A stretch of 6,812 nucleotides of DNA from Chloroflexota bacterium (GTDB lineage Bacteria > Chloroflexota > Limnocylindria > QHBO01), in NCBI GenBank assembly GCA_019348395.1, contig JAHWJN010000071.1, positions 1 through 6,812 on the forward strand, written 5' to 3'. Each line of letters begins with the position of its first letter. The first letter of the stretch is position 1. Positions 5,797 to 6,812 of this stretch are shown one piece after another. The notes beneath the pieces are model-generated. The model did no database searches. It saw nothing but the letters and a program-made list of their open reading frames with translations, and was not told where the DNA came from. Made by a program: the position numbers and the translations under genes.

Positions 5797-6450
5797 ATGC
5801 GGATCAGCGTCCGGACCTTCGCCCAGCTGCGCGAACTCAGCGTGGACCGATGCGAGCTGACGCTCGCTGATGGCGCGACGGTCGCCGACGCCTGGGATGC
5901 CCTCGCAGCCACGCACCCCGGGCTGGTCCCGCATCGCCCGTACGTCCGCGCGGCTCGCAACGGCGCGTACGCCCCGTGGGATGAGGCGCTGGCCGATGAC
6001 GACGCGGTCGCCTTTTTGCCGCCGGTCAGCGGCGGGGCCACGACCGCGCTGGTGACCGATCCGATCGACGTTGGCGCGGTCGAGCGTGCGCTCGACGATC
6101 TCGCCCACGGCGCGCGGGTCACGTTCGTCGGCCGGGCACGGGAACGGTCCGACGACGGTCGGGCTGTGGTCGAGCTCGAGTACGAGGTGTACCCCGAGAT
6201 GGCTGCCACGGTCCTCGCCTCGATCGCGCTGGAAGCCGAGACGCGCTGGGAGGCGGCCGTCTCGGTCGTCCACCGTCACGGTCGCGTGGCGATCGGCGAG
6301 GCGGCCGTGGCGATCGTGACGACGGCCGCGCACCGCGACGAGGCCTACGCGGCCAACCGGTTCGTCATCGAGGCGATCAAGGATCGGCTGCCGATCTGGA
6401 AGCGAGAGCGCTTTGCCGACGGCACCGAGTGGACGCGGCCCGGCGCATGA
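5797..6450 (+). CDS. moaX: MoaD-MoaE fusion: molybdopterin synthase small and large subunits in one chain
   Basis: A 217-residue fusion that would convert cyclic pyranopterin monophosphate to molybdopterin by adding two sulfurs, in cytoplasmic molybdenum cofactor synthesis. Residues 1-80 are a MoaD ubiquitin-like domain ending in the sulfur-carrier tail FLPPVSGG (73-80). Residues 81-217 form a MoaE domain: FVGRARERSDDGR (110-122), LEYEVYPEMA (127-136), VHRHGRVAIGEAAV (158-171), AAHR (177-180) and IKDRLPIWKRE (194-204). By alignment with E. coli MoaE, R115, H179, R180, K195 and K202 match substrate-binding and catalytic residues. In the fused order the Gly-Gly that must carry the thiocarboxylate is internal, so cleavage after G80 is expected, as known for Mycobacterium tuberculosis MoaX. 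The start at 5797 begins a normal MoaD strand (MRISVRTF). The gene lies four bases after the membrane protein and overlaps the next gene by four. Confidence 0.93.
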   Translation: MRISVRTFAQLRELSVDRCELTLADGATVADAWDALAATHPGLVPHRPYVRAARNGAYAPWDEALADDDAVAFLPPVSGGATTALVTDPIDVGAVERALDDLAHGARVTFVGRARERSDDGRAVVELEYEVYPEMAATVLASIALEAETRWEAAVSVVHRHGRVAIGEAAVAIVTTAAHRDEAYAANRFVIEAIKDRLPIWKRERFADGTEWTRPGA

Positions 6451-6812
6451 TCCTTCGCGTGGCGCTCGGCGCCGGCCTGGTCCTCGGCGCGTTCGCCGGC
6501 CTCATCGCGGTCGAGCTGTTCCTGCTATCGCGCCGGGAGTACCTGCCGATCGACCCCGGTTACCTCGTCGACGCTCGGATCCCGCCCACGGGGCGTGGCG
6601 ACGCACCGCCGGTGCGCATGGCGGTCCTGGGTGACTCGACCGTCGCGGGCGTCGGCTCACCGACCATCGACGACTCACTCCCGGTCCTCCTCGCGAGACG
6701 TGTTGCCGAGGCCACCGGTCGGCCGGTCGAGGTTCGCGGGCACGGGGTATCCGGACCGCGCACCGCGACGGTGCTGCGCGACCAGCTGGCCCTCGTCACG
6801 CGCGCCGACGTC
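6447..6812 (+). CDS. SGNH/GDSL-family hydrolase with N-terminal membrane anchor (first 122 residues, cut by window edge)
   Basis: The frame opens at an ATG overlapping the MoaD-MoaE stop (ATGA) and stays open to the right edge. Residues 4-27 form a hydrophobic helix, without a clear cleavage site, followed by SRRE, so it is probably a signal anchor placing the catalytic domain outside the membrane. Block I of SGNH hydrolases is clear at residues 58-71, MAVLGDSTVAGVGS, with S64 as the expected nucleophile. The segment GHGVSGPRTA (98-107) fits block II, which supplies the oxyanion glycine. The Asn block and the catalytic Asp/His lie beyond the window. The family covers esterases, lipases and carbohydrate deacetylases, and the substrate cannot be told. 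The ATGA overlap implies translational coupling with the molybdopterin synthase gene, although no functional link is obvious. Confidence 0.82.
   Translation, partial: MILRVALGAGLVLGAFAGLIAVELFLLSRREYLPIDPGYLVDARIPPTGRGDAPPVRMAVLGDSTVAGVGSPTIDDSLPVLLARRVAEATGRPVEVRGHGVSGPRTATVLRDQLALVTRADV

Noticed and set aside
5042..6333. Alternative-phase and antisense frames across the membrane protein and MoaD-MoaE genes
   Set aside because: Compositional shadows; the overlapping frames have clear helices or MoaD/MoaE signatures.

Overview
The window is high-GC bacterial DNA, densely packed with genes and with a strong G/C preference at third codon positions. That fits a high-GC Chloroflexota or Actinobacteria-type organism. 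The taxon is an inference from composition, gene content (a MoaD-MoaE fusion, a CruF-like gene) and two TANNNT boxes each seven bases before an ATG, a spacing typical of leaderless genes in such bacteria. No rRNA, tRNA, CRISPR array or transposase gene was seen.

There are three blocks. (1) Bases 1-1734, minus strand: a major facilitator transporter (start 1734), then, 26 bases after its stop, the N-terminal part of a membrane protein resembling the CruF/DUF422 carotenoid-biosynthesis family, which runs off the left edge. (2) Bases 1791-4453, plus strand, divergent from block 1 across a 56-base gap: an M20-family amidohydrolase with all its metal ligands, then two bases later an aldehyde dehydrogenase of the lactaldehyde/GapN-like type with an intact active site. 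They look like a two-gene catabolic operon that hydrolyses an N-acyl or amide compound and oxidises an aldehyde; the substrate cannot be read from the sequence. (3) Bases 4654-6812, plus strand: a small Rieske [2Fe-2S] protein, an eight-helix membrane protein of unknown function, a MoaD-MoaE fusion (molybdopterin synthase in one chain) and the start of a membrane-anchored SGNH/GDSL hydrolase. Gaps are 8 and 4 bases and then a 4-base ATGA overlap, so this is probably one operon. It suggests a membrane-associated redox function beside molybdenum cofactor synthesis, but no molybdoenzyme is visible here.

The most unusual piece is the 200-base gap between blocks 2 and 3. It holds a 136-base element (4489-4624) bounded by a perfect 14-base inverted repeat, visibly lower in GC than the genes around it, with a -10-like box placed so that transcription would begin at the left arm. 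It could be a small non-autonomous mobile element (MITE-like) or a structured 5' leader of the Rieske operon whose closing helix is the inverted repeat. The sequence alone does not decide between these.
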